Assembly (NCBI RefSeq): GCF_000719775.1 | Contig: NZ_JOHR01000019.1 | Span: forward strand, 1 to 64,000 | Length of the DNA stretch: 64,000 bases | Direction: 5' to 3' | Source of the DNA: Streptomyces sp. NRRL F-5135 | Lineage (GTDB): Bacteria > Actinomycetota > Actinomycetes > Streptomycetales > Streptomycetaceae | Shown here: piece after piece, positions 9,327-18,934 of the stretch | Layout of the letters: each line of letters begins with the position of its first letter | How positions within the stretch are numbered: position 1 is the stretch's first letter | The notes under the pieces: generated by a model | Database searches by the model: none | The model's input: the letters and a program-made list of their open reading frames with translations, nothing else | What the model was told of the DNA's origin: nothing | Made by a program: the position numbers and the translations under genes

Positions 9327-11138
9327 TCACGCCTCCTTCGGGTCGATGGGGGCGCTGATACGGCGGGAGCGGCGCAGCGGCGGCTGGACGCCGAGCCTCT
9401 TCGGGTCCAGTCCGGACCAGGAGTGGCCACCGGCGAAGAACTTCTTCCGGGCGAGGAGCGTCATCACCGGCTTGGTGAAGAAGAACACCACGACCACGTC
9501 GAGCAGGGTGGTCAGACCGAGGGTGAAGGCGAAGCCCTGGACCTTTCCGACGGTCACCAGGAACAGCACCGCGGCGGCGAGGAACGACACGAAGTCGGAG
9601 ACCAGGATCGTGCGCCGGGCGCGCGGCCAGGCCCGCTCGACCGCGGGCCGGAGCGTACGGCCCTCCCGGATCTCGTCGCGGATCCGTTCGAAGTAGACGA
9701 TGAACGAGTCCGCGGTGATACCGATGGCGACGATCGCACCGCAGACCGCGGGCAGGTTCAGCGCGAACCCGATGGCGGGGCCGAGCAGCGCCATGATCGT
9801 GTACGTCAGGATCCCGGAGGCGATGAGGCTGACGATCGCGATCGCGGCGAGGCCCCGGTAGTAGGCCACCAGGTAGACGATCACCAGGGCGAGGCCGATC
9901 GCACCGGCGATCAGGCCCGCCTCCAGCTGCTCACCGCCCAGCGCGGGCGTGACCGTCGTGACGCTCTGCTCCTGGAAGCTGAGCGGCAGCGCGCCGTAGG
10001 AGAGGATGTTTCCCAGGTCCTGGGCGGACTGCTGGTCGAAGCTGCCGGAGATCTCGGCGCTGCCGCCGAGCCGCTGGCTCACCGAGGGCGCCGAGACCAC
10101 GTTGCCGTCGAGCACGATGGCGAACTGGTTCATGGGCGGCTGCTGCTGCGAGAGCTTGCCGGTGATCGACTGGAACTTCTTCGTGCCGGCACCGGTGAAG
10201 TCCATCGTGACGATCCACATGCCACGCTGCTGGTCGAAGACGCCCTGGGCGTCGTCGACGTCCGTGCCCTCGACCTCGGCGGGACCGAGGATGTACTTCT
10301 CCCACTGGCCCTGGGTGTTCTTGCCGCAGGCCACGATCGTGTCCTTGGGCGTGGTCCCCTGGTTGGCCTTGGTACGGGCGGCCTGCGTCGTGCAGTCCAG
10401 CTCCTCGAACTTCTTCTGGAGGGCCGCGGTCCCCGGGTCGGCGGACGGCGCCGGGCTCGGCGAGTCCTTCGGGGAATCCTTGCCGTCGGAACCCTTGTCC
10501 GAGCCGCCGGAGTCGGAGGAAGCTCCGGGAGAGGGAGTCTCGTCCGCCGTGAGGGCGCCGGTGACGGCCCGGCCCTGGGCGGTGGCGTCGGCGGAGGGCT
10601 TGGCCGGGTCGGACGGCTTGTCGGCCGTCTCCCCGGCCTTGTCGCCCTTGTCCGCCGCGTCACCCTTGTCCGCCGAGGCTCCCGGCGAAGGGCTCCCGGA
10701 GGGCTTCGGGGCGGTCGGGGTGCCGGCCTGGTAGGTCAGCACGGGCCGGAAGAACAGCTGGGCGGTCGTACCGACCTGCTCCCGGGCCTGCTTCTCGTTG
10801 GTGCCCCGGGGGATGTTGACGATGATGTTCTTCTCGCCCTGGGTCTGGACCTCGGCCTCGGAGACGCCAAGACCGTTGACACGGCGCTCGATGATGCTGA
10901 CCGCCGTGTCCATGTTGGTCTTGTTGATGGCGTTCGGCTTGCCCGGCGTGTTCTTCGCCTCGAGCGTGATGCTCGTGCCGCCGGCCAGGTCGATCCCCAG
11001 CCGCGGAGTGACATGACCGGACCAGAACATCCCGCCGGTGAGGGCGACCATGGCGATCAGGAAGAACACCAGGGTGCGCCCCGGCCTCCCTGGCGAGCCC
11101 GCCGGCTTTCTGCCCTTGCCCTTGTTGGGTGCTGCCAC
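9327..11138 (-). CDS. secD: Protein translocase subunit SecD
   Basis: A 603-residue partner of SecF with an N-terminal membrane helix, the RLGIDLAGGTSITLE motif, a large extracellular domain, and five C-terminal helices with ITADSFIVYFERIRDEIREGR. The extracellular part carries an unusual low-complexity insert (about residues 140-245) rich in Ser, Pro, Asp, Lys and Gly. The GTG start at 11136-11138 is preceded by AGAAGG. It overlaps or abuts secF and lies downstream of yajC. Confidence 0.96.
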   Translation of the reverse strand: MAAPNKGKGRKPAGSPGRPGRTLVFFLIAMVALTGGMFWSGHVTPRLGIDLAGGTSITLEAKNTPGKPNAINKTNMDTAVSIIERRVNGLGVSEAEVQTQGEKNIIVNIPRGTNEKQAREQVGTTAQLFFRPVLTYQAGTPTAPKPSGSPSPGASADKGDAADKGDKAGETADKPSDPAKPSADATAQGRAVTGALTADETPSPGASSDSGGSDKGSDGKDSPKDSPSPAPSADPGTAALQKKFEELDCTTQAARTKANQGTTPKDTIVACGKNTQGQWEKYILGPAEVEGTDVDDAQGVFDQQRGMWIVTMDFTGAGTKKFQSITGKLSQQQPPMNQFAIVLDGNVVSAPSVSQRLGGSAEISGSFDQQSAQDLGNILSYGALPLSFQEQSVTTVTPALGGEQLEAGLIAGAIGLALVIVYLVAYYRGLAAIAIVSLIASGILTYTIMALLGPAIGFALNLPAVCGAIVAIGITADSFIVYFERIRDEIREGRTLRPAVERAWPRARRTILVSDFVSFLAAAVLFLVTVGKVQGFAFTLGLTTLLDVVVVFFFTKPVMTLLARKKFFAGGHSWSGLDPKRLGVQPPLRRSRRISAPIDPKEA

Positions 11139-11282
11139 CTTCTCGATTCTCCCTGTCCAACCGCCCCGGTCCGGGTGTGTGCCGGAGCGGCCACGAAGTG
11201 TAGTGGGGGCCTGCCCCCGCAGGATTCCGCCCGGGCCGTGGGCGGCGGTGGCCGCCCGGCCGGCCGGCCGCCGTGGACGTGG

Positions 11283-11831
11283 CTACTTCGCGTCGGTGTC
11301 GCCGTCGCCCTTGCCGTCCTTGGGCTCGGGCTTCGCGTCCTTCACGTCCCGGGCCGCGTCGCCGTCGGCCTCGGCGCCCTTCACCAGGTCGATCTTGGTG
11401 CCATCCGTCGTGTCCTCGGCGTCCTTGGCGTCCTTCTCCGGCTTCTCGGCGGCCTCGGCCGTGGTGTCCTCCGAGACGGTGGCGTCGGCGTCGGTCAGCG
11501 AGGAGGCGTCGTCCGGGACGACGACGGAGGTGTCGTCACCGATCGGGTCGTCGCCGTGCACGATGCGGTTGTACTCGTCGTCCTCCAGCACCGCCCCGAT
11601 CGCGTTCTTCGCGTAAATGGCGTGCACGCCGGGAGCGACCTCGAGCAGGACCGTGTCGTGGCGCACCTCCTTGACCGTGGCGTACATGCCCCCGATGGTG
11701 CGGACACCGGAACCGGACTGCATCTGGTCACGCATCGCAACAGCTTGCTGCTGCTTCTTCTTGGCGGACCGGGTCATCAGGAGCATCGCTCCGATGAGCA
11801 GGATGAAGGGGAAGAGGGCAGCGAGACTCAC
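11283..11831 (-). CDS. yajC: Preprotein translocase accessory subunit YajC
   Basis: A 182-residue single-pass protein of the SecDF-YajC complex. The N-terminus has one membrane helix (about residues 2-20), then the family segment SAKKKQQQ and GSGVRTIGGMYATV. The last about 90 residues are an acidic, low-complexity tail rich in Asp, Lys, Ala and Thr that normal-length YajC (about 110 residues) lacks. I chose the GTG at 11831 because AAGGAAG lies just upstream; an in-frame GTG at 11852 is possible. Confidence 0.92.
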   Translation of the reverse strand: MSLAALFPFILLIGAMLLMTRSAKKKQQQAVAMRDQMQSGSGVRTIGGMYATVKEVRHDTVLLEVAPGVHAIYAKNAIGAVLEDDEYNRIVHGDDPIGDDTSVVVPDDASSLTDADATVSEDTTAEAAEKPEKDAKDAEDTTDGTKIDLVKGAEADGDAARDVKDAKPEPKDGKGDGDTDAK

Positions 11832-12008
11832 GGGAGGGTACTTCCTTCGCACGACCGCGCTGTCGAGCGGCCTGGTCTACGGGGGGTGGGCACGCCGACC
11901 ATGAAGGGCGGCATCGGCGGAGTCTAAGCGAGTCCGCATCGTTGGAACAACGCCCGGCGAGGCGTCGGGGTTCCTGACCCGGGGCGCCCGCGTCGCTGCT
12001 CGCGCCCC

Positions 12009-13100
12009 TCACGCTCCGAACAGGCCCTGTTGCCCGCCCGCGCCGGGCGTCTGCGGCGGGGGTACGAGCCCGAGGTGGGACCAGGCCGCGGGCGTGGCGA
12101 TCCGGCCGCGCGGCGTGCGCGCCAGCAGTCCCTCCCGTACGAGAAAGGGCTCCGCGACCTCCTCCACCGTCTCCCGCTCCTCCCCCACGGCCACCGCCAG
12201 GGTGGACAGCCCCACCGGCCCCCCGGCGAAGAGCTTGAGCAGGGCGTGCAGCACCGCCCGGTCGAGCCGGTCCAGACCGCGCGAGTCGACCTCGTACACC
12301 TTCAGGGCCATGGCCGCCACCTCACGGGTGATGCGGCCGTCGGCCTTGACCTGGGCGTAGTCACGGACCCGGCGCAGCAGCCGGTTGGCGATGCGGGGCG
12401 TGCCCCGGGAGCGGCCGGCGATCTCGGCCGCCCCTTCGGCGTCGATCTCCAGCTCCAGCAGGCGCGCCGAGCGGTGCAGCACGCGCTCCAGTTCGGCGCT
12501 CTCGTAGAACTCCATGTGGCCGGTGAAGCCGAAGCGGTCACGCAGCGGGGGCGGCAGCAGTCCGGCCCTGGTCGTGGCCCCGACCAGGGTGAACGGCGGC
12601 AGCTCCAGCGGGATGGCGGTGGCGCCGGGTCCCTTGCCGACGATGACGTCGACCCGGAAGTCCTCCATCGCCATGTAGAGCATCTCCTCCGCCGGGCGGG
12701 ACATCCGGTGGATCTCGTCCAGGAAGAGGACTTCACCCTCCTGGAGGGAGGAGAGGATCGCGGCGAGGTCCCCGGCGTGCTGGATGGCGGGACCCGAGGT
12801 GATCCGGATCGGCGCGTTCATCTCGGCCGCGATGATCATGGACAGCGTGGTCTTGCCGAGGCCCGGTGCCCCGGAGAGCAGGACGTGGTCGGCGGTGGCG
12901 CCACGGGCCCGGGCCGCCTTCAGGACCAGGTCGAGCTGCTCGCGCACCCGCTCCTGGCCCACGAACTCGCCCAGCGACGTGGGCCGCAGCGCCGCCTCGA
13001 CCGCCTGGTCCTCGCCGTCGGCGGACGCGCCGACGAGCCGTTCGGCCGCGTCCGCCCTCGGCGGGGTCGGGGTCTCGCTGCTGGTGTCGTCCGGGTTCAC
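12009..13100 (-). CDS. ruvB: Holliday junction branch migration helicase RuvB
   Basis: A 363-residue AAA+ ATPase that drives branch migration of recombination intermediates. Visible are the Walker A motif [10 protein letters not shown], Walker B FLDEIHR, sensor 1 [11 protein letters not shown], and the C-terminal winged helix ending near [15 protein letters not shown]. Its N-terminus is about 30 residues longer than in E. coli, as in other actinobacteria. It starts with GTG, with AGGTG upstream, and follows ruvA by 108 nt. Confidence 0.97.
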   Translation of the reverse strand: MNPDDTSSETPTPPRADAAERLVGASADGEDQAVEAALRPTSLGEFVGQERVREQLDLVLKAARARGATADHVLLSGAPGLGKTTLSMIIAAEMNAPIRITSGPAIQHAGDLAAILSSLQEGEVLFLDEIHRMSRPAEEMLYMAMEDFRVDVIVGKGPGATAIPLELPPFTLVGATTRAGLLPPPLRDRFGFTGHMEFYESAELERVLHRSARLLELEIDAEGAAEIAGRSRGTPRIANRLLRRVRDYAQVKADGRITREVAAMALKVYEVDSRGLDRLDRAVLHALLKLFAGGPVGLSTLAVAVGEERETVEEVAEPFLVREGLLARTPRGRIATPAAWSHLGLVPPPQTPGAGGQQGLFGA

Positions 13101-13208
13101 GCAGTTTCACCTCGGGGAGTCGGGCGCGTCGGGGCGCCCGGGAAGTACGGCACGGCGCAGGGCCCGGTCCATGCGTCCCCCGTGTGGCGGGAGCGGACCG
13201 GGCGGGGC

Positions 13209-13835
13209 TCACCGCGTTCTGTTCAGGCTCTGGAGAGCGGCGCGCAGCAGCTGGGGCACGGGCGGCTGCCCCCCGTCGGCGAGGGCGGCCTCGGCCTGCG
13301 GGGTGACCTGGGCGACGGCCTCGTCCGCGTCCCGGGCCGCGTAGCCGAGGCCGATGAGGGCGGAGTGCAGCTGCTCGGCCCAGGAGGCGGGGGCGGCGGC
13401 GACCGCCCCCTGCCGCGCCCCGCCCGTGCCGACCGGCTCGCCGAGCCGGTCCTTCAGCTCCAGCAGGAGTTTCTGGGCGCCCTTCTTGCCGATGCCGGGG
13501 ACGGCGGTCAGCGCCTTCTCGTCGCCGGTGGAGACCGCGCGGCGCAGGGCGTCGGGAGTGTGCACGGCGAGCATGGCCTGGGCAAGCCGGGGTCCGACGC
13601 CGCTGGCGGTCTGCACCAGTTCGAAGACCTGCCGCTCGTCGTCGTCCGCGAAGCCGTACAGCGTCAGGGAGTCCTCGCGGACCACCAGGGACGTGGCGAG
13701 CCGCGCTTCCTGACCGATCCGCAGCTCGGCCAGCGTCGCGGGCGTGCACTGGACGGCCATGCCGACGCCGCCGACCTCGACGACCGCCGTGGTCGGGGCG
13801 AGGGCTGCGACCGGGCCGCTGACGAAGGCGATCAT
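13209..13835 (-). CDS. ruvA: Holliday junction DNA-binding subunit RuvA
   Basis: A 208-residue protein that binds four-way junctions and loads RuvB. The OB-fold N-domain begins MIAFVSGPV, and two helix-hairpin-helix motifs are visible ([14 protein letters not shown] and [20 protein letters not shown]). The C-terminal domain III that touches RuvB follows an Ala/Gly linker. The ATG overlaps the ruvC stop by four nt. Confidence 0.97.
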   Translation of the reverse strand: MIAFVSGPVAALAPTTAVVEVGGVGMAVQCTPATLAELRIGQEARLATSLVVREDSLTLYGFADDDERQVFELVQTASGVGPRLAQAMLAVHTPDALRRAVSTGDEKALTAVPGIGKKGAQKLLLELKDRLGEPVGTGGARQGAVAAAPASWAEQLHSALIGLGYAARDADEAVAQVTPQAEAALADGGQPPVPQLLRAALQSLNRTR

Positions 13836-14398
13836 CGCGTGACCTTCCGTACGGAGGAGGACGGGGGCGAGGCGGGAAGGCGGGAGGGGCGGGCCGCGGA
13901 CTGTGCCTGCCGCAGGCGGTTCAGGGCGGGCGCGCGCCAGATGTGACAGATGGCGAGCGCGAGGGCGTCCGCGGCGTCGGCCGGTTTGGGCGGCGCGGCC
14001 AGCCGGAGCAGCCTGGTCACCATCGCGCCGACCTGTGCCTTGTCCGCCCGGCCACTGCCAGTGACGGCGGCCTTGACCTCGCTGGGGGTGTGCAGGGCGA
14101 CGGGGATGCCGCGCCGGGAGGCGCAGAGCACGGCGACGGCGCTGGCCTGCGCGGTGCCCATGACCGTACGGACATTGTGCTGGGCGAACACCCGCTCCAC
14201 CGCGACGAGTTCGGGCCGGTGCTCGTCCAGCCAGTGCGTTATGCCCTGCTCGATGGCGACCAGCCGGTCGCCGATCTCCGCGTCCGAGGGCGTACGGACC
14301 ACGCCGACGCCGAGCATCGTCAACGGGCGGCCCGCCGTGCCCTCCACGACACCCACACCGCACCGGGTCAGCCCGGGGTCGACTCCCAGCACCCGCAT
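13832..14398 (-). CDS. ruvC: Crossover junction endonuclease RuvC
   Basis: A 188-residue RNase H-fold nuclease that resolves Holliday junctions. It begins with [14 protein letters not shown], giving the first catalytic Asp. The Glu of LVAVERVF and the late DAADALALA Asp pair complete the active site. The tail after residue 165 is variable. It is the first gene of the coupled ruvC-ruvA-ruvB unit. Confidence 0.97.
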   Translation of the reverse strand: MRVLGVDPGLTRCGVGVVEGTAGRPLTMLGVGVVRTPSDAEIGDRLVAIEQGITHWLDEHRPELVAVERVFAQHNVRTVMGTAQASAVAVLCASRRGIPVALHTPSEVKAAVTGSGRADKAQVGAMVTRLLRLAAPPKPADAADALALAICHIWRAPALNRLRQAQSAARPSRLPASPPSSSVRKVTR

Positions 14399-14530
14399 CG
14401 CGCCCCCACTCTTTCGATCACTCGTTCCACCCTCGGGTGAAAACCCTGATCAGCACAGTAGCGGTCGCCACTGACAACGGGCGGGCCGACATCGTCGGGG
14501 CGGTGCGGGACGGCGGCCGGGCGCCGAACC

Positions 14531-14558
14531 GGCCGACGGGTGACCGGGCCCGTCGGCC
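14531..14558. terminator. Hairpin downstream of yebC
   Basis: A perfect 10-bp stem (14531-14540 with 14549-14558) with an 8-nt loop lies 50 nt beyond the yebC stop, between yebC and ruvC. It is a likely terminator for the yebC transcript, possibly partial. Confidence 0.55.
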
Positions 14559-14608
14559 CGTCAGGTGCGGGCGGTCAGGTGAGGCGGGTCCGGGTGAGGC
14601 CGCGTCAC

Positions 14609-15361
14609 TCAGGCGTCGACCTTCTCCATCACGTCGTCCGAGACGTCGAAGTTGGCGAAGACGTTCTGCACGTCGTCGCTGTCCTCCAGGGCGTCGATCA
14701 GCTTGAAGATCTTGCGGGCGCCCTCCTCGTCCAGCTCGACCTGCATGGTCGGCACGAAGTTGGCGTCGGCCGAGTCGTAGTCGATGCCGGCCTCCTGGAG
14801 CGCGGTACGGACCGCGACCAGGTCGGTGGCCTCACTGAGCACCTCGAAGGTGTCGCCGAGGTCGTTGACCTCCTCGGCGCCCGCGTCCAGCACCGCGCCC
14901 AGCACGTCGTCCTCGCTCAGCCCGCCCTTGGGGACGATCACGACGCCCTTGCGGTTGAAGAGGTAGGAGACGGAGCCCGGGTCGGCCATCGAGCCGCCGT
15001 TACGGGTCATCGCGACGCGGACGTCGGACGCCGCCCGGTTGCGGTTGTCGGTGAGGCACTCGATGAGCACCGCCACCCCGTTCGGGCCGTAGCCCTCGTA
15101 CATGATCGTCTCGTAGTCGGCGCCACCGGCCTCCAGGCCGGCGCCGCGCTTGACCGCCGAGTCGATGTTCTTGTTGGGCACCGAGCTCTTCTTCGCCTTC
15201 TGGATGGCATCGAAGAGGGTCGGGTTGCCGTCGGGGTCGGCGCCGCCGGTGCGCGACGCGACCTCGATGTTCTTGATCAGCTTCGCGAAGAGCTTGCCGC
15301 GCTTGGCATCGATCACGGCCTTCTTGTGCTTCGTCGTAGCCCATTTAGAGTGGCCGGACAT
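14609..15361 (-). CDS. YebC/PmpR family DNA-binding or translation regulator
   Basis: A 250-residue member of the YebC family, recognised by the N-terminus [15 protein letters not shown], the [23 protein letters not shown] core and the acidic C-terminal domain. Older work treats the family as transcriptional regulators. More recent work links YebC-type proteins to relief of ribosome stalling. Its place beside ruvC and pdxT is conserved in actinobacteria. Confidence 0.92.
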   Translation of the reverse strand: MSGHSKWATTKHKKAVIDAKRGKLFAKLIKNIEVASRTGGADPDGNPTLFDAIQKAKKSSVPNKNIDSAVKRGAGLEAGGADYETIMYEGYGPNGVAVLIECLTDNRNRAASDVRVAMTRNGGSMADPGSVSYLFNRKGVVIVPKGGLSEDDVLGAVLDAGAEEVNDLGDTFEVLSEATDLVAVRTALQEAGIDYDSADANFVPTMQVELDEEGARKIFKLIDALEDSDDVQNVFANFDVSDDVMEKVDA

Positions 15362-15422
15362 CTGCCTGTCTCCTTCGCGTAACCGGTTCTGCTCCTTCGG
15401 CAGCGATCCTACCGGGCTCGGC

Positions 15423-16031
15423 TCACCCCGAGTCGCGCACCATCTCGCCGAAGAGACGGTGCAGCCGGTGGTCGCCGGTGAGTTCCGGGTGGAACGACGT
15501 GGCCAGCGCGTTTCCCTGACGTACGGCCACGACGTGGCCGCCGTGCTCGGCCAGCACCTCGACCTCGGCGCCCACCGACTCCACCCAGGGCGCCCGGATG
15601 AAGACGCCGTCCACGGGCCCTCCGTCGACGCCCGCGACCGCCACCGCCGCCTCGAACGACTCGTTCTGCCTGCCGAAGGCGTTCCGGCGGACGATCATGT
15701 CGATCCCGCCGATCGTCTCCTGCCCCGAGCGGGGATCGAGGATCTTGTCGGCCAGCATGATCATCCCGGCGCAGGTGCCGTACACCGGCAGCCCGTCCCG
15801 TACCCGGGCGCGCAGCGGCTCCAGCAGCCCGAAGAGCGCGGCGAGCTTGGACATGGTGGTGGACTCGCCGCCGGGGATCACCAGCCCGGCCACGGAGTCG
15901 AGTTCCTCGGGGCGGCGTACGGTCCTGGCCTCGGCGCCCGTGGCGGCCAGGGCGGCGAGGTGTTCGCGTACGTCGCCCTGGAGGGCCAGGACCCCGATCA
16001 CGGGAGCCCGCGTTCCGGAGGTGGTGGGCAT
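15423..16031 (-). CDS. pdxT: Pyridoxal 5'-phosphate synthase glutaminase subunit
   Basis: A 202-residue class I glutamine amidotransferase that supplies ammonia to PdxS. The nucleophile Cys lies in [10 protein letters not shown], and the His-Glu pair in SFHPELTGD. The start follows the family pattern [15 protein letters not shown]. The gene begins 6 nt after the pdxS stop. Confidence 0.97.
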   Translation of the reverse strand: MPTTSGTRAPVIGVLALQGDVREHLAALAATGAEARTVRRPEELDSVAGLVIPGGESTTMSKLAALFGLLEPLRARVRDGLPVYGTCAGMIMLADKILDPRSGQETIGGIDMIVRRNAFGRQNESFEAAVAVAGVDGGPVDGVFIRAPWVESVGAEVEVLAEHGGHVVAVRQGNALATSFHPELTGDHRLHRLFGEMVRDSG

Positions 16032-16037
16032 CGGCGG

Positions 16038-16952
16038 TTACCAGCCCCGGTTCGCGTAGCGCTCGTTCTCGGGGAGCGTGTCGCAGTTGATGCCGACCAT
16101 GGCCTCTCCCAGGTCCCGGGACGCGTCCGCGATGATCTTCGGGTCGTCGTGGAAGGTGGTCGCCTTCACGATCGCGGCGGCGCGCTTGGCCGGGTCGCCG
16201 GACTTGAAGATGCCGGAGCCGACGAAGACGCCCTCGGCGCCGAGCTGACGCATCAGCGCGGCGTCGGCGGGGGTGGCCACACCACCGGCGGAGAACAGCA
16301 CCACGGGCAGCTTGCCGAGTTCGGCGACCTCCTTGACCAGCTCGTACGGGGCCCGCAGCTCCTTGGCCGCCGCGTACAGCTCGTTGTTGTCGCAGCCGCG
16401 CAGCTTGGCGATCCCGCCCTTGATCTGCCGCAGGTGCCGGACGGCCTCCACGACGTTGCCCGTGCCGGCCTCGCCCTTGGAACGGATCATGGCCGCGCCC
16501 TCGGCGATCCGGCGCAGCGCCTCGCCCAGGTTGGTGGCGCCGCAGACGAACGGCGTGGTGAAGGCCCACTTGTCGGAGTGGTTGACCTCGTCGGCCGGGG
16601 TGAGCACCTCGGACTCGTCGATGTAGTCCACGCCGAGGGACTGCAGGACCTGGGCCTCCACGAAGTGGCCGATCCGGGACTTGGCCATGACGGGGATCGA
16701 GACGGCGCCGATGATGGACTCGATCATGTCCGGGTCGGACATCCGGGCGACGCCGCCGTCCTTACGGATGTCGGCGGGCACCCGCTCCAGCGCCATCACG
16801 GCGACCGCGCCGGCGTCCTCGGCGATCCTGGCCTGCTCCGGGGTGACGACGTCCATGATCACACCGCCCTTGAGCTGCTCCGCCATGCCGCGCTTGACGC
16901 GTGCGGTGCCGGTCTCGGGGGTCTGGGGGGTGGTGGGGAGCGTGCTGGACAC
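16038..16952 (-). CDS. pdxS: Pyridoxal 5'-phosphate synthase lyase subunit
   Basis: A 304-residue TIM-barrel enzyme that condenses ribose 5-phosphate, glyceraldehyde 3-phosphate and ammonia into PLP. It shows [18 protein letters not shown] and [12 protein letters not shown], the strictly conserved opening of this family, and the later [18 protein letters not shown] segment. The start is GTG at 16950-16952. This is the deoxyxylulose-independent B6 pathway. Confidence 0.98.
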   Translation of the reverse strand: MSSTLPTTPQTPETGTARVKRGMAEQLKGGVIMDVVTPEQARIAEDAGAVAVMALERVPADIRKDGGVARMSDPDMIESIIGAVSIPVMAKSRIGHFVEAQVLQSLGVDYIDESEVLTPADEVNHSDKWAFTTPFVCGATNLGEALRRIAEGAAMIRSKGEAGTGNVVEAVRHLRQIKGGIAKLRGCDNNELYAAAKELRAPYELVKEVAELGKLPVVLFSAGGVATPADAALMRQLGAEGVFVGSGIFKSGDPAKRAAAIVKATTFHDDPKIIADASRDLGEAMVGINCDTLPENERYANRGW

Positions 16953-17062
16953 GGAAGTGACCTCTCAAGGGGCTGAAAGCGGAGAACTGCCACCGAAAGG
17001 AGACGCCGCGGACACCACCCGGGACAAGGGCCAATGAACAGCCGGTGGATCGTTCCCGTCGG

Positions 17063-17611
17063 TCAGGCGCTGCCCGGACGGTCCGCCAGGGCGGCGGGTG
17101 GCTCGTCGTCCATCTCGAACGCCAGCGGAAACGCGGCATGGCCCGCCAGCCGGAACCAGCGGACCGTACGGTGCCGCCGCAGGGCGCGGGCGGCGCGCAC
17201 GGTGTCGTTGTGGAACCGCCGGGCCATCGGCACCCGGCGCACGGCCGCGGCCAGCTCCCCGGCGGCCTCCTCGCCGCCCGGCGCCGCCCGTACGGCCTCC
17301 ACCTGCGCCGCCTCCCCGAACACGGCGCGCAGCGCCTGGCTCAGCTCGCTCTCCGCGACCTCGCGCTGCTCCTCCTCGGCCTGCCGGGCGGCGTGCGCGG
17401 CCTGGTACAGCACGATCGACGCGGCGGGATCGAGCACCCCCGAGGTCGCCAGCTCCTGCGCGACCGACGCCCGCCGCAGGAGCTGCGCGTCGAGCGCCGC
17501 GCGAGCGGCGTCGATACGCGTGTGCAGACGATCGAGACGGCCGGCGGTCCAGCTGAGGTAGAGCCCGATCGCGACGACGGCGACGACGATCCAGATGAGG
17601 GTTTCGATCAC
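17063..17611 (-). CDS. LemA-like single-pass membrane protein
   Basis: A 182-residue protein with one N-terminal membrane helix (about residues 3-24) and an otherwise helical, Ala/Glu/Arg-rich soluble part. Two segments resemble the LemA family: the helix after the membrane anchor (RIDAARAALDAQLLRRA) and MARRFHNDTVRA, which recalls the IAFARQFYNDTV helix of LemA. LemA itself has no settled function. The start could be GTG at 17611 or TTG at 17620; neither has a clear ribosome binding site. The family assignment is inference. Confidence 0.7.
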   Translation of the reverse strand: MIETLIWIVVAVVAIGLYLSWTAGRLDRLHTRIDAARAALDAQLLRRASVAQELATSGVLDPAASIVLYQAAHAARQAEEEQREVAESELSQALRAVFGEAAQVEAVRAAPGGEEAAGELAAAVRRVPMARRFHNDTVRAARALRRHRTVRWFRLAGHAAFPLAFEMDDEPPAALADRPGSA

Positions 17612-17773
17612 GCGGCCCAACGTTACCGGTCGCCCTCGCGGCGGGCCGTGGGGTGCGCGGGCGCCCGGTGGGGGGTGCCGGGGGCCGGCGGACGGCTACA
17701 GCTGTGCGGTCTCCGGGACCACCGGCAGACACCTCCAGGCCCCGGCCGAGGCCCGCGCCCCGCGGGGACCTCG

Positions 17774-18934
17774 TCAGTCCCGCGCCAGGCCGAACCTCGC
17801 CCGCAGCCCCGGCCGGTCGTCCGTCGCCACCGACGCCGCGCCGTCCGCCACCGTCTCGTACACCGCCAGGATGTCCGCCCCGACCGTCGACCAGTCGAAC
17901 CGCCGCACGTGCGCGCTCCCCCGCTCCCGCAGCTCCGCCCGCCGCGCCGCGTCCCCCAGCAGCCGTACCGCCGCGTTCGCCAGGGCGTCCGCGTCCTCGT
18001 TGGCGAACAGCTCGCCCGCCGCGCCGTGGTCCAGGACCTGCGCGAACGCGTCCAGGTCGCTCGCCAGGACCGCCGCGCCCGCCGAAAGCGCCTCGACCAG
18101 GATGATGCCGAAGCTCTCACCGCCGGTGTTCGGCGCGACGTACAGGTCGACGCTGCGCAGCAGCCGGGCCTTGTCCTCGTCGCTGACCATCCCGAGGAAC
18201 TCGACACGCTCCCGCAGCGGCGCCGGAAGCGACTCCACGGCCTCCTTCTCGTCTCCGCGCCCCGCCACCAGCAGCCGGGTCTCCGGGTACGCCGCGAGGA
18301 TCTTCGGCAGGGCCCGCATCAGCACCGGCAGCCCCTTGCGCGGCTCGTCGATGCGGCCGATGAAGCCGATCGTGCGGCCCTGCCACGCCGGCTCCTCCCC
18401 GGCCTTGGCGAAGAAGTCGACGTCGACGCCGTTCGGGATGACCACGGCGTCGCCGCCCAGGTGTTCGACCAGCGTCCGGCGGGCGTACTCGCTCACCGCG
18501 ATCCGGGCGCTGATCTTCTCCAGCGCGGGCTGGAGGATCGGATACGCCGCGATCATGGCCCGCGAGCGGGGGTTCGAGGTGTGGAACGTCGCCACGATGG
18601 GGCCCTGCGCCGCCCAGCAGGCGAGCAGCCCCAGGGACGGCGAGGCCGGCTCGTGGATGTGGATCACGTCGAACGTGCCGTCGTGCAGCCACCGCCGCAC
18701 CCGTGCCGCCGACAGGAAACCGAAGTTCAGCCGCGCCACGGAGCCGTTGTACGGCACGGGCACCGCGCGGCCGGCGGAGACGACGTACGGCGGCAGCGGG
18801 GTCTCGTCGTCGGCGGGCGCCAGGACGGACACCTCGTGACCCCGTCGGATCAGGTGTTCCGCCAGGTCCCGGATGTGGAACTGGACGCCGCCCGGCACGT
18901 CCCAGGAGTACGGGCAGACGATGCCGATCTTCAC
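17774..18934 (-). CDS. pimA: Phosphatidylinositol alpha-mannosyltransferase (PimA-like, GT4)
   Basis: A 386-residue GT-B glycosyltransferase that adds mannose from GDP-mannose to phosphatidylinositol on the cytosolic membrane face. It shows the N-terminal acceptor loop CPYSWDVPGGVQFHIRDLA, the sugar-nucleotide motif FIGRIDEPRKGL and the GT4 E-X7-E segment ESFGIILVEAL. The GTG overlaps the acyltransferase stop (GTGA). The order pgsA, acyltransferase, pimA matches mycobacteria, which supports the specific assignment. The role of the mannosides in Streptomyces is less well known. Confidence 0.9.
   Translation of the reverse strand: MKIGIVCPYSWDVPGGVQFHIRDLAEHLIRRGHEVSVLAPADDETPLPPYVVSAGRAVPVPYNGSVARLNFGFLSAARVRRWLHDGTFDVIHIHEPASPSLGLLACWAAQGPIVATFHTSNPRSRAMIAAYPILQPALEKISARIAVSEYARRTLVEHLGGDAVVIPNGVDVDFFAKAGEEPAWQGRTIGFIGRIDEPRKGLPVLMRALPKILAAYPETRLLVAGRGDEKEAVESLPAPLRERVEFLGMVSDEDKARLLRSVDLYVAPNTGGESFGIILVEALSAGAAVLASDLDAFAQVLDHGAAGELFANEDADALANAAVRLLGDAARRAELRERGSAHVRRFDWSTVGADILAVYETVADGAASVATDDRPGLRARFGLARD

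Noticed and set aside
9423..11927. Plus-strand open frame of 834 codons across secD and yajC
   Set aside because: Same G/C-bias effect opposite well-supported genes.
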